Source: WSZY01 sp964559845 (GTDB lineage: Bacteria; Pseudomonadota; Zetaproteobacteria; Mariprofundales; Mariprofundaceae). Taken from it: a DNA stretch of 63,561 nt. The position numbers were made by a program, and so were the translations under genes. How positions within the stretch are numbered: the first letter of the stretch is position 1; each line of letters begins with the position of its first letter. Positions 26,502-34,725 of this stretch are shown here, piece after piece. The notes beneath the pieces are model-generated. The model saw nothing but the letters and a program-made list of their open reading frames with translations, had not been told where the DNA came from and did not search any database. The DNA lies in NCBI GenBank assembly GCA_964559845.1, contig CAZLJF010000003.1:1-63561 (forward strand). Direction: 5' to 3'.

Positions 26502-27413
26502 TCACAAACTTCCTCCATGCTCTTCAAGCCATGCATCACGCGCTTTCTTGGCAGCCGCAAAGTTCTGCAGCAGCTTTTCACCATCTTTACAGGTCAGTGC
26601 CGCCTTCAGCTCGGCAAGCTCAGCCTGAAACGCATCAATTTTATCCACAAGTGCAACACTGTTTGAGAGTGCAATATCCCGCCACATTTCAGGTGAAGAT
26701 GAAGCGATACGTGTGAAATCCCTGAAGCCTCCGGCGGCAAACCGGAAAGGGTCATGCTCCGCATCATCACTGCGTTCACCCTGTTTGCGCACCGCATTGA
26801 CCAGCGCAAAGGCTGCCAGATGCGGCAGATGGCTGACCGATGCAAGAAGATCATCATGGCTGGCTGCATCCATCCGGATCACGCGACTGCCTGTTGCCTT
26901 CCACATGGTCTCAACCGCATCAACGGCCCTGGCATCAACACCGCCACCCACATCGGCTGCAGGCGTTAAAATACAGAGACGGTCTTCAAATAGCTCGGCA
27001 AACGAAGCTTCCGCGCCGGACTGTTCAGTTCCGGCAATCGGATGGGCAGGCACGAAACGGGATGGATTCTCAAGATGGCGATGCGCCACATCAATCGCAT
27101 GCTGCTTGGTACTGCCTGCATCGGTCAGCAACGCATCTTCAGGCAACGCTCCGGCAAGCTCTGCAAACACCTTTTCATAGGCTCCCATCGGCACGGCCAC
27201 CAGCACCATATCGGCATCATGCACGGCCTCGGCAATGTCATGGCTCCAGTGATCGATGATGCCGAGTTCACGCGCCCGATCAAGATTCTCCCGGCTGCGG
27301 CCGACACCAGTCACGCGGCCGACAAAGCCAGCATGTCTCAGCGCTCGTGCAACCGACCCGCCTATCAGGCCGACGCCAATCACTGCCAGATGTTCAATCG
27401 GGTGTTTACTCAT
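26502..27413 (-). CDS. tyrA: Prephenate dehydrogenase (TyrA family)
   Basis: Oxidises prephenate (or arogenate) to the tyrosine precursor. The N-terminal Rossmann motif GVGLIGGSVARALR and the catalytic HPIAGTEQSG with SVSHLPHLAAFAL helices define the family. ATG 27413 gives 303 residues; a GTG three codons upstream sits too near the SD. No chorismate mutase domain is fused, since pheA carries one. It follows hisC after 137 bases that hold two hairpins, one of them terminator-like. Confidence 0.95.
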   Translation of the reverse strand: MSKHPIEHLAVIGVGLIGGSVARALRHAGFVGRVTGVGRSRENLDRARELGIIDHWSHDIAEAVHDADMVLVAVPMGAYEKVFAELAGALPEDALLTDAGSTKQHAIDVAHRHLENPSRFVPAHPIAGTEQSGAEASFAELFEDRLCILTPAADVGGGVDARAVDAVETMWKATGSRVIRMDAASHDDLLASVSHLPHLAAFALVNAVRKQGERSDDAEHDPFRFAAGGFRDFTRIASSSPEMWRDIALSNSVALVDKIDAFQAELAELKAALTCKDGEKLLQNFAAAKKARDAWLEEHGGSL

Positions 27414-27489
27414 GCGGAACACATCACCTCATCTGTGCGGGAGTCTCCTGCTCCACGCTCGTTTTCAACCTGCAAAAAACAAGCTCTGT

Positions 27490-27513
27490 AAAAACCCTGT
27501 TTTTGCAGGGCTT
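27490..27513 (-). terminator. Terminator-like hairpin between hisC and tyrA
   Basis: On the minus strand CCCTG pairs with CAGGG around CAAAAA, extended by A-T and G-T pairs, and runs into five T residues. A second perfect hairpin, CCGCGCA with TGCGCGG around four bases, lies just upstream at 27521-27538. Together they fit a partial terminator or attenuator between hisC and tyrA, although the operon order suggests some read-through. Confidence 0.55.
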
Positions 27514-27550
27514 GCCAAAGCCGCGCATCCCTGCGCGGATAAAATTCGGA

Positions 27551-28657
27551 TTAGAGAGAACCCAGTATCGGCTCCAAAGCCTTAAGAAACTGCTCATTCT
27601 CCTGCTCGGAGCCTACCGAAATACGCAAATAATCAGGCATACCGTAAGGACCGAGCGGACGCGGAATCATGCCCTGATCTTCAAGCATCTGCAAAATTCG
27701 GGAGGCACGGGCATGTTTAAGCAGTACAAAGTTGCCGAAGCTTCTGCCACCCAGAATACCCCATGCATCAAATATCAGCTCCAGACGATCCCGCTCCTGC
27801 CGGCAGTCCGCCACCCTCGCCATCACCCATGCCCGGTCATCCAGCGCAGCCAGAGCTGCACGCTGGGCCAGAAGGTTGATGTTGAAGGGCTCGCGAAAAC
27901 GGTTTGCCAAAGCGGCAATCTCGCTATCGGCAATAGCATAACCAATCCGGCAACCTGCGAGTCCGTATGCCTTGGAGAAGGTACGGCTGATGACCAGGCC
28001 GGGATGATTCAGCCGGGCCGCACTATCGCCAAGCTCATCAGCCACATATTCATGGTAGGCCTCATCCATGATGACAACAACATCGCGAGGCAGGCGGTCA
28101 AGAAACTGCTGCAGCGCGCCTGTGCCGTGCAGCGTGCCGGTCGGATTGTTCGGATTGGCGATGCAAACCACCTTGGTTCGTTCGTTCACCGCCTCTCCCA
28201 TGGCATCCAGATCATGGGAAAGCCCGTCCGCTTCCGGAACGGCCACGCCGGTTGCGCCAGACGCCTGCGTGGCAAGCGTATAGACAATAAACCCCCGCTG
28301 GCTGTAAACCACCTCATCACCGTGGCCGGCAAAGGTGCGAATCAGAAGCTCCAGCACCTCGTTGGAGCCATTGCCCAGCAGAATCTGCTCCGTACTGCAA
28401 CCATGTTTTGCTGCCAGCGCCTGCTTCAGTTCACTGCAATCGCCATCGGGATAACGGTGCACTTCAGTGACTGCTTTTTTCATCGCCTTAACTGCATTGG
28501 GGGGTGGCCCATAAGGGTTTTCATTGGAGGCCAGCTTGACCGCCTCCTTCAATCCCTTTTCAGCCAGCAGCATTTCGACCGGCTTGCCCGGCACATAGGG
28601 GTTAAGCCCGGAGGTCTGTGCAACGGCCCTGCCTGCCCAGTCAGGCGAAGCTATCAT
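27551..28657 (-). CDS. hisC: Histidinol-phosphate (aromatic) aminotransferase
   Basis: A 368-residue PLP-dependent class I/II aminotransferase. The N-terminal ASNENPYGPPPNAV, CIANPNNPTGT, the DEAYHEYV aspartate and the PLP lysine in SRTFSKAYGLAGCRIGYA are typical HisC motifs. In this neighbourhood, between pheA and tyrA, the enzyme may act mainly on phenylpyruvate/hydroxyphenylpyruvate or prephenate, as HisC2/AspC-like enzymes do; sequence alone cannot separate the roles. Its start overlaps the pheA stop (ATGA). Confidence 0.92.
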   Translation of the reverse strand: MIASPDWAGRAVAQTSGLNPYVPGKPVEMLLAEKGLKEAVKLASNENPYGPPPNAVKAMKKAVTEVHRYPDGDCSELKQALAAKHGCSTEQILLGNGSNEVLELLIRTFAGHGDEVVYSQRGFIVYTLATQASGATGVAVPEADGLSHDLDAMGEAVNERTKVVCIANPNNPTGTLHGTGALQQFLDRLPRDVVVIMDEAYHEYVADELGDSAARLNHPGLVISRTFSKAYGLAGCRIGYAIADSEIAALANRFREPFNINLLAQRAALAALDDRAWVMARVADCRQERDRLELIFDAWGILGGRSFGNFVLLKHARASRILQMLEDQGMIPRPLGPYGMPDYLRISVGSEQENEQFLKALEPILGSL

Positions 28658-29826
28658 AGCTTGCGTGAAACCGGATAGGATCCGAGAACCTTGATGAAAC
28701 TTCCCGGCTTGTTTTCGATCTCGCTGATTGCCGCCGCCACATTCTCGTCATCACGATGGCCCTGAATATCGACAAAGAAGAGATACTCCCACAGCCTCTT
28801 CTTCGACGGACGCGACTCAATACGCGTCAGGCCGATATTCCGGGATGCAAACGACTGAATCAGACTGTTGAGTGCCCCCGGTTCATCCTTGATTGACATC
28901 ACCAGCGCCGTCTTGTCCTCGCCGGAGGCAGGCGAATCATGCTGACCGATCACCAGAAAACGGGTGGTATTATCATGATGATCCTCGATATTCTTCTGCA
29001 TCAGCGGCAGTGAAGTTTGATCAACAATAGCGTATGGCCCGATAGCGGCGGCATATTGCCACGCCAATGATTCACTGCTGCTCTCTTTTGCCTCTTCGAT
29101 CATCCTGGCGGCATGCACAGTCGACGCCACCTCCATCAGGGAGGCATTCGGCAGGTGCTCCTGCAACCATTTGCGGCACTGCGCCAGTGGCTGCGGATGA
29201 GAAATTACTGTCCGGATCTCATCCATGCTCCCGGCAAAACTGAACAGATGATGATGGATCGACAGCTGCACCTCGGCACAGATATAAATCTCCCGCTCCA
29301 TATCGGCGAAGAGATCCAGCGTATGGGTCACCGCACCTTCAAATGCATTTTCAACCGGCACCACGCCATAGGTGGCACGGCCGGATTCCACCGCATCAAA
29401 GATCGAATTAAAATTTTTGCAGGCCAGATAGTTGGCCGTTGCACCGAACTGCCTTGTTGCTGCGGTATGGGTGAAGGTTCCTTCAGGAGCGAGATAGGCA
29501 ATGGTCATCGGATGCTCCAGCGCCAGACAGGCACCGATCACCTCACGGAAAATACCATGAATCGCCTCATCGGGAATCTTTGTCATGTGTGACTGTTCGG
29601 CCACATCACTGTTACGGGCCAGCAAGCGGCGAATAATCTTTGCTTCGCGGCTCGGCACATAGAACGGCGCATTGCCCTGATTCACCTTACGCTCCCCCAC
29701 CGCTGCCGCCAGCGCCGCACGCCTGTGAATCAGTGACAGCAACTCATCATCAACAGCATCAATGGCTGCACGCAGTTCATCCAGCGTCAGTTTCTTTTCC
29801 GCGCCTGGCTTGTCTGAATCACTCAT
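28654..29826 (-). CDS. pheA: Chorismate mutase / prephenate dehydratase
   Basis: A bifunctional 390-residue enzyme for phenylalanine synthesis. An AroQ-type chorismate mutase (about 12-95, LRAAIDAVDDELLSLIHRRAALA) is followed by prephenate dehydratase (about 118-295, YLAPEGTFTHTAATRQFG and the NTTRFLVIG segment) and an ACT regulatory domain (about 305-385, KDEPGALNSLIQSFASRNIGLTRIESRP). The ESRP motif predicts phenylalanine feedback inhibition. I use ATG 29826; longer frames add a non-family tail. It is the first gene of the long minus-strand run ending in dgt. Confidence 0.96.
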   Translation of the reverse strand: MSDSDKPGAEKKLTLDELRAAIDAVDDELLSLIHRRAALAAAVGERKVNQGNAPFYVPSREAKIIRRLLARNSDVAEQSHMTKIPDEAIHGIFREVIGACLALEHPMTIAYLAPEGTFTHTAATRQFGATANYLACKNFNSIFDAVESGRATYGVVPVENAFEGAVTHTLDLFADMEREIYICAEVQLSIHHHLFSFAGSMDEIRTVISHPQPLAQCRKWLQEHLPNASLMEVASTVHAARMIEEAKESSSESLAWQYAAAIGPYAIVDQTSLPLMQKNIEDHHDNTTRFLVIGQHDSPASGEDKTALVMSIKDEPGALNSLIQSFASRNIGLTRIESRPSKKRLWEYLFFVDIQGHRDDENVAAAISEIENKPGSFIKVLGSYPVSRKL

Positions 29827-29952
29827 GGGGATGCACGCTAGCAGCAGGCGCAATGCCATGCCATAGCCTGTAGACATTGCTTTCAACCGGATGCCCGGAG
29901 CAAATCATGGAGATCCGGCAAATGGCCCCGCAATAGCAGCAAAACGTCCGGA

Positions 29953-30360
29953 TCATATCAACTTGAGCAAGCCCTTCATCACCATATCCGTATAACTGAC
30001 AATACCGATAATATTGCCATCACGATCGACAACCGGCGCCCGGGAGAGGCCAAGCCGCCCGAACAGGGCGCTGGCATACTTGATGTTCATCTCCGGATGC
30101 ACAGTCACCGCCGGCTTGGTCATCACCTCATAGATGCTGACACGATCAGCCGAGCGATCCTTGGCCAGCACGCCACGGGCAATATCGGCAATCACGACAA
30201 TGCCGTACTCATCATGCTCATGGCGTTTGTTGACAATCAGACACTTGGTTTCGATATGCTTCATCATCTCCAGCGCCTGACGGACGGTGGCCACGCCCTC
30301 AACAAGATCAAACTCCTTTTTCATCACATCACGGACCAAAAGTGTCATATGCTTGCTCAT
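29953..30360 (-). CDS. CBS-domain protein
   Basis: A 135-residue protein made of one CBS pair (VRDVMKKEFDLVEGVATVRQALEMM and VYEVMTKPAVTVHPEMNIKYASALF, with SRAPVVDRDGNIIGIVSYTDMV). Such pairs bind adenosyl ligands and regulate enzymes or transporters. Its start overlaps the P-II-like gene stop by four bases, and two DUF1538 membrane proteins stand just upstream. I infer that it is a second regulatory input to that transporter-like system. Confidence 0.88.
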   Translation of the reverse strand: MSKHMTLLVRDVMKKEFDLVEGVATVRQALEMMKHIETKCLIVNKRHEHDEYGIVVIADIARGVLAKDRSADRVSIYEVMTKPAVTVHPEMNIKYASALFGRLGLSRAPVVDRDGNIIGIVSYTDMVMKGLLKLI

Positions 30361-30707
30361 AATTGCTCCTCCACCTCATCCATCAAGGTCTCTATCTGAT
30401 GGCCCAATCCAACCGCATCCTCGACATCAATCTGGAAGGCCACGCCGGTTCCCGGCTTGTCATCAAAGCCGCCTGTCGTGGAAATACTTTCCAGAATATG
30501 GCGGCTTAAGTGCTCTTCAACAAGAAACAGCAGTATATCCCTGGCCGACTCCATGGCCAGACCAAAGAAGGTTCTTTTTGGCTCCAGCCCCTCGCCGCGC
30601 GCTGCTGAAATGACAGTAGCTCCGGTCGCGCCCGCCTCCCGTGCTGCCTGCATGACCCTGTCTGTCCCTGAATCATCCACAAGTGCAATAATCAGTTTAA
30701 AATGCAT
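30357..30707 (-). CDS. P-II-like signalling protein
   Basis: A 116-residue protein of the P-II/GlnB fold: KLIIALVDDSGTDRVMQAAREAGATGATVI at the N-terminus, a short T-loop region (GEGLEPKRTFFGL) and the FLVEEHLSRHILESI helix. The T-loop tyrosine used for uridylylation in GlnB is absent, so control is probably by nucleotide binding only. It overlaps the preceding DUF1538 gene by 11 bases. P-II relatives bind the membrane proteins they neighbour (as GlnK does AmtB), so it probably gates the DUF1538 proteins. Confidence 0.85.
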   Translation of the reverse strand: MHFKLIIALVDDSGTDRVMQAAREAGATGATVISAARGEGLEPKRTFFGLAMESARDILLFLVEEHLSRHILESISTTGGFDDKPGTGVAFQIDVEDAVGLGHQIETLMDEVEEQL

Positions 30708-31494
30708 CGCTCTCCTCCTTGGATCGTTCTCGATTTAACCATCGTGTAAACTGGGCATAACCCATCACGCTCATAATCGGAAACACACTGGCAAATGCGA
30801 TCAGGCCGAAACCATCGATCAGGGGACTACGGCCCGGAATCGAGGATGCCAGACCAAGTCCGAGCGCTGCCAGCAACGGCACGGTCACCGTTGACGTGGT
30901 GACACCACCCGAGTCATATGCCAGTGGAATAATCATACGCGGTGCATAGATCGTCTGCACAATCACCACGACATAGGCGCTGATAATATAGAGCCACAGA
31001 TCGGTACCTGTGACTATGCGATAACAGCCGATTGTAACGCCAACAGCAACGCCAAGAGAGACAGCCAGGCGCAGTCCCCACGCAGAGATCGAACCGCCGG
31101 AGACTTCTTCCGCCTTCATGCCAACGGCAATCAGCGCCGGCTCGGCCAGCGTGGTCGAAAGCCCGATGGCAAAGGCGAAAGCATAGACCCAGCCATAGTC
31201 CTGCCAGCGCACCTCCTGCAAAATTACGTCCGTACCGGCAAACAGGAACTCGGGATCAGTCAGTTGTTTGGCCATCACCTCACCGAGCGGGAAAATGGCC
31301 TTCTCCAGCCCCATCAGGAATAACACCATGCCAAGCACCACAAAGAGGAAGCCGCGCAGCACCCTTGCCGGCGTAATGAGCGGCCCGCGCAATACGACAA
31401 ACTGAAAAAACAGAAGAATGACAACGATGGGAGTCAGGTCACGGATGGTCTCCAGCAGCGTCGCAACGAACAGCTCTGACAGAGCGGCAATCAT
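30697..31494 (-). CDS. DUF1538 membrane protein, second copy
   Basis: A 265-residue integral membrane protein with about seven helices. The FPLGEVMAKQL, LAEPALIAVG and YDSGGVTTSTVTVPLLAALGLGLASSIPGRSPLIDGFGLIAFA segments match the preceding gene strongly and belong to DUF1538. Many genomes encode this as one protein with two homologous halves; here the halves are separate genes joined by a four-base overlap. A transporter role is likely from the fold and the P-II neighbour, but the substrate is unknown. Confidence 0.88.
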   Translation of the reverse strand: MIAALSELFVATLLETIRDLTPIVVILLFFQFVVLRGPLITPARVLRGFLFVVLGMVLFLMGLEKAIFPLGEVMAKQLTDPEFLFAGTDVILQEVRWQDYGWVYAFAFAIGLSTTLAEPALIAVGMKAEEVSGGSISAWGLRLAVSLGVAVGVTIGCYRIVTGTDLWLYIISAYVVVIVQTIYAPRMIIPLAYDSGGVTTSTVTVPLLAALGLGLASSIPGRSPLIDGFGLIAFASVFPIMSVMGYAQFTRWLNRERSKEESDAF

Positions 31495-32255
31495 GAAAGC
31501 ACCCAGATGCCATATATCATCACAAACAGTACAGGCAGCAGCGAGGCAAAGGCGATGAGACCGAAGCCGTCCAGTATCGGGTTGCGGCCACGAATCGTGG
31601 AGGCCAGACCAACGCCAAGCGCCGTCACCATAGGCACCGTAATGGTCGATGTGGTTACGCCGCCCGAATCATAGGCAATGCCGATAATCTCCTTAGGCGC
31701 TATGGATGTCACGATAACCACAAGCAGGTAACCGGCCATGATACAGTAATGGAGCGGCCAGCTGAAAATAATGCGCAGCACGCCGAGCAGAATGGCGCAG
31801 CCAACCGAAAGGGCCACAGTCAGACGCAGACCCAGCGCATATTCATCCATCGCCACCTGGGTTGATGCGATCAGACCATCCAGTGCTGCAATCTCGGCGC
31901 CCTTGCCGGCAATGGCGATCAGTGCAGGCTCCGCCACTGTTGTTGCAAATCCGAGAAGAAAGGCAAAAAGAAGCAGCCATGCTGCGCTCCCCTTGCGAAC
32001 AAAGGAGTGAGCCATGACATCACCGATTGGAAACAGGCCCAGCTCCAGCCCCCGGATAAACAGCGCCAGCCCGAGCAGAACAAGTACAAGACCGAGCAGC
32101 ATATCCTCCATATTGGGAATCGGCCGTTGCAATACCACTTCCTGAAAAAAAAGAATGACAACAATGATCGGAGCAAGATCCCGGAGCGCCTCAAGCAGTG
32201 GCCGGACCGCATCACGGGCCGTATTCCACACAGGCTGAAGCCCCCCCTTCAACAC
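31491..32255 (-). CDS. DUF1538 membrane protein, first copy
   Basis: A 254-residue integral membrane protein and the N-half partner of the gene that follows. It shows FPIGDVMAHSF, VAEPALIAIAGKGAE and YDSGGVTTSTITVPMVTALGVGLASTIRGRNPILDGFGLIAFA. The conserved AEPAL and DSGG motifs sit in breaks between membrane helices, as substrate-binding re-entrant segments do in other carriers. It starts 13 bases after hisS and is in one run ispG-hisS-DUF1538-DUF1538-P-II-CBS. Confidence 0.88.
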   Translation of the reverse strand: MLKGGLQPVWNTARDAVRPLLEALRDLAPIIVVILFFQEVVLQRPIPNMEDMLLGLVLVLLGLALFIRGLELGLFPIGDVMAHSFVRKGSAAWLLLFAFLLGFATTVAEPALIAIAGKGAEIAALDGLIASTQVAMDEYALGLRLTVALSVGCAILLGVLRIIFSWPLHYCIMAGYLLVVIVTSIAPKEIIGIAYDSGGVTTSTITVPMVTALGVGLASTIRGRNPILDGFGLIAFASLLPVLFVMIYGIWVLS

Positions 32256-32268
32256 GGAACAGTCGCCA

Positions 32269-33513
32269 TCAGGCTGTGCGTGTAATCAACTCTGCTGCCG
32301 CACCCAGCGTCAAAGTATGCTGCTCGCCGGATCGCATCTCTTTAAGCGTCACAAGCCCTGCATTCATCTCATCTTCACCCACTACAAGCACAAAGCGGGC
32401 ACCTTCACGATCTGCCATTCTGAACTGGCGTTTGGCGCCGCCGCCACCGCAATGAACAACACTCAATCTCTTTGCACGCAACTGCGAAGCAAGCATCAGG
32501 GCATAGCCCTTCACCGCATCTCCCAGGGCAACAACAGCCACATCCGGCACACCCTTCTCTGCATCCGGCAACAGCATAGCCAAACGCTCAAGCCCCATGG
32601 CAAAACCGATCGCCGGTGTGGCAGGGCCGCCAAGCTCCTCAACCAGACCATCGTAACGGCCGCCGGCAATCACCGTGCCCTGTGCCCCCAGCTGATCGGT
32701 AATGATTTCAAAAGCAGTGCGATTATAATAATCCAGGCCGCGCACAATGCGTGGATTGAGTTGATACTCCACCTTGAGTGCATCCAGCCCCTCCTTGACG
32801 CCGGCAAAGTGACTGTCGCAATCACCACAGAGATGAGCAATCATCTCCGGCGCATCAGCAAGCTCCGCCTGACAGGATTCAATTTTACAGTCGAGAACGC
32901 GCATCGGGTTCTTGCTGATCCGTTCATTACAGGTTTCACAAAGCCGCTCGGCACGCGCTTTCAGATATGCGACCAGCACATCCTTATATACCGGCCGACA
33001 GGCCGGACAACCGAGCGAATTGACCTCCATGCGAACCTTTTCAAGCCCCAGTTCAGCCAGGAAATCGCGCGCCATGGCCAGCATCTCTGCATCCTCCAGA
33101 GGACCTGCCACACCAAACATCTCCACACCAATCTGCTGGAACTGCCTCAGGCGGCCCTTCTGCGGGCGCTCCCTGCGAAACATCGGCCCCATATAGAACC
33201 AGCGCTGAACACCCGCACGTGTCAAGCCGGCCTGCAGATAGGCACGCACGCTTCCCGCCGTCCCCTCGGGACGCAGGCAGAGGTGATCTCCCCCCTGATC
33301 CTCAAAACAGTACATCTCCTTGGAGACAATATCGGTCGCTTCACCAATGGAGCGGACAAAAAGCTCGGCAGACTCCAGAATCGGCAGTCGAACCTCATCA
33401 AAGGCATAACGTGAAAACACTGTTTTCGCCGCATGCTCAACACGACGCCATTTGGCTACATCAGCCGCCAGCCCGTCATGAATGCCACGAATAGTTTGCA
33501 GCTTTTTACTCAT
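32269..33513 (-). CDS. hisS: Histidyl-tRNA synthetase
   Basis: A class II aminoacyl-tRNA synthetase of 414 residues. Motif 2 (LRPEGTAGSVRAYL), the histidine loop RGLDYYNRTAFEI and motif 3 (GFAMGLERL) are present, followed by the anticodon-binding domain. A cysteine-rich insertion (CPAC, CETC, CGDC) in the catalytic insert is unusual and looks metal-binding; such cysteines are found in some proteobacterial HisRS. ATG 33513 overlaps the ispG stop by eight bases. ispG-hisS is a common pair. Confidence 0.96.
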   Translation of the reverse strand: MSKKLQTIRGIHDGLAADVAKWRRVEHAAKTVFSRYAFDEVRLPILESAELFVRSIGEATDIVSKEMYCFEDQGGDHLCLRPEGTAGSVRAYLQAGLTRAGVQRWFYMGPMFRRERPQKGRLRQFQQIGVEMFGVAGPLEDAEMLAMARDFLAELGLEKVRMEVNSLGCPACRPVYKDVLVAYLKARAERLCETCNERISKNPMRVLDCKIESCQAELADAPEMIAHLCGDCDSHFAGVKEGLDALKVEYQLNPRIVRGLDYYNRTAFEIITDQLGAQGTVIAGGRYDGLVEELGGPATPAIGFAMGLERLAMLLPDAEKGVPDVAVVALGDAVKGYALMLASQLRAKRLSVVHCGGGGAKRQFRMADREGARFVLVVGEDEMNAGLVTLKEMRSGEQHTLTLGAAAELITRTA

Positions 33514-34609
33514 TTGATTCCTTCCTGGCCCGAATCGTAGCTGCCCGCTGCTCAATCTCTTCCACCAGTTGATCAATCATGGCATCGGAGCGAACCTTTT
33601 CAGCCTTCTCGCCATCGCGATAGAATGTATGTGTCGGATAACCACCCGTCACACCCAGGCTGACCTCTTTGGCCTCGCCCGGCCCGTTGACCACACAGCC
33701 GATCACCGCCACATCGATATTTTCCTGAATATGTGCGACGCGCTCTTCAAGCTTTGCGACAACCTCAATAACATTGAATTTCTGCCGTGCACAGGATGGG
33801 CAGGCGATCAGGTTGACGCCACGGTGACGCAGGCCCAGTGATTTGAGAATCTCAAAACCAACCTTCACCTCCTCTTCCGGTTCGGCAGCAAGCGAAACGC
33901 GAATTGTGTCGCCGATACCATCGGCAAGCAGCAAACCGAGACCAATGGAGGATTTGACCGTACCACCGAAGCGGCTACCCGATTCAGTGATACCCAGATG
34001 TAACGGATAATCAACCCGGTCGGCAAGCTTGCGATAGGCCGCCACGGTCATCGGGATATTGCTGGCCTTCAGGGAGACCTTGATATCGAAAAAGTCCATA
34101 TCCTCAAGAATCCGGATATGCCCCAGCGCCGATTCCACCATGGCATCCGCACACGGCTCGCCATACTTCTCATCCAGCTCTTTCTCGAGCGATCCTGCGT
34201 TCACGCCAATACGGATCGAAACACCACGCTCTTTGGCTGCCCTGACCACACGCTCTACCCGGTCACGCCCGCCAATATTACCGGGATTCAGACGCAGGCC
34301 ATGCACACCGGCCTCAAGCGAGGCCAGTGCCATTTTATAACTGAAATGGATATCGGCAATAATCGGCACGCTTGTCTGCTTAAGAATTTCCGACATCGCC
34401 GCTGCCGAATCTGGATCGGGAACAGAGACCCGGACAATATCGGCACCGGCATCCTGCAGGCGATGAATCTGCGCCACCGTTGCATCGATATCGGTGGTCA
34501 GTGTATTGGTCATGGATTGCACGGCAATGGGAGCATCACCACCCACAGCCACACTGCCCACCATTATTTTCCGCGTTTTCCGTCGCGGCATCACTATTGT
34601 ATCACGCAT
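33506..34609 (-). CDS. ispG: (E)-4-hydroxy-3-methylbut-2-enyl-diphosphate synthase
   Basis: An iron-sulphur enzyme of the MEP isoprenoid pathway. The 367-residue sequence has the N-terminal TIM barrel (VQSMTNTLTTDIDATVAQI, GLRLNPGNIG) and the C-terminal 4Fe-4S ligands in CPSC and GCVVNGPGEA. It is the first gene of the run that continues through hisS into the DUF1538 genes. The region upstream (34610-34725) holds a large inverted repeat and probably its promoter. Confidence 0.97.
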   Translation of the reverse strand: MRDTIVMPRRKTRKIMVGSVAVGGDAPIAVQSMTNTLTTDIDATVAQIHRLQDAGADIVRVSVPDPDSAAAMSEILKQTSVPIIADIHFSYKMALASLEAGVHGLRLNPGNIGGRDRVERVVRAAKERGVSIRIGVNAGSLEKELDEKYGEPCADAMVESALGHIRILEDMDFFDIKVSLKASNIPMTVAAYRKLADRVDYPLHLGITESGSRFGGTVKSSIGLGLLLADGIGDTIRVSLAAEPEEEVKVGFEILKSLGLRHRGVNLIACPSCARQKFNVIEVVAKLEERVAHIQENIDVAVIGCVVNGPGEAKEVSLGVTGGYPTHTFYRDGEKAEKVRSDAMIDQLVEEIEQRAATIRARKESNE

Positions 34610-34638
34610 GATGCAACCCTTTGCTCTTGCCTAAAATT

Positions 34639-34684
34639 GATGACGTCGTAAAAAGTCCATTCGTGGCATTTTTACGACGTCATC
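34639..34684. repeat. Perfect 16-bp inverted repeat
   Basis: GATGACGTCGTAAAAA at 34639-34654 pairs perfectly with TTTTTACGACGTCATC at 34669-34684 across a 14-base loop. It lies between the lipoprotein gene stop and the ispG start, both on the minus strand. It is too large and lacks a clean one-sided T-run, so it looks more like an interspersed palindrome than an ordinary terminator, though it could end the lipoprotein transcript. Confidence 0.75.
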
Positions 34685-34725
34685 ATGTTTGATCTCGATA
34701 TACTCTGAAAAACTCGGAGTATCCC

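Noticed and set aside
27347..28678. 443-codon plus-strand frame opposite hisC
   Set aside because: It mirrors the strong hisC gene, with no SD and unlikely composition.
32317..33414. 365-codon plus-strand frame opposite hisS
   Set aside because: It is a shadow of hisS with His/Thr/Gln-rich composition and no motif.
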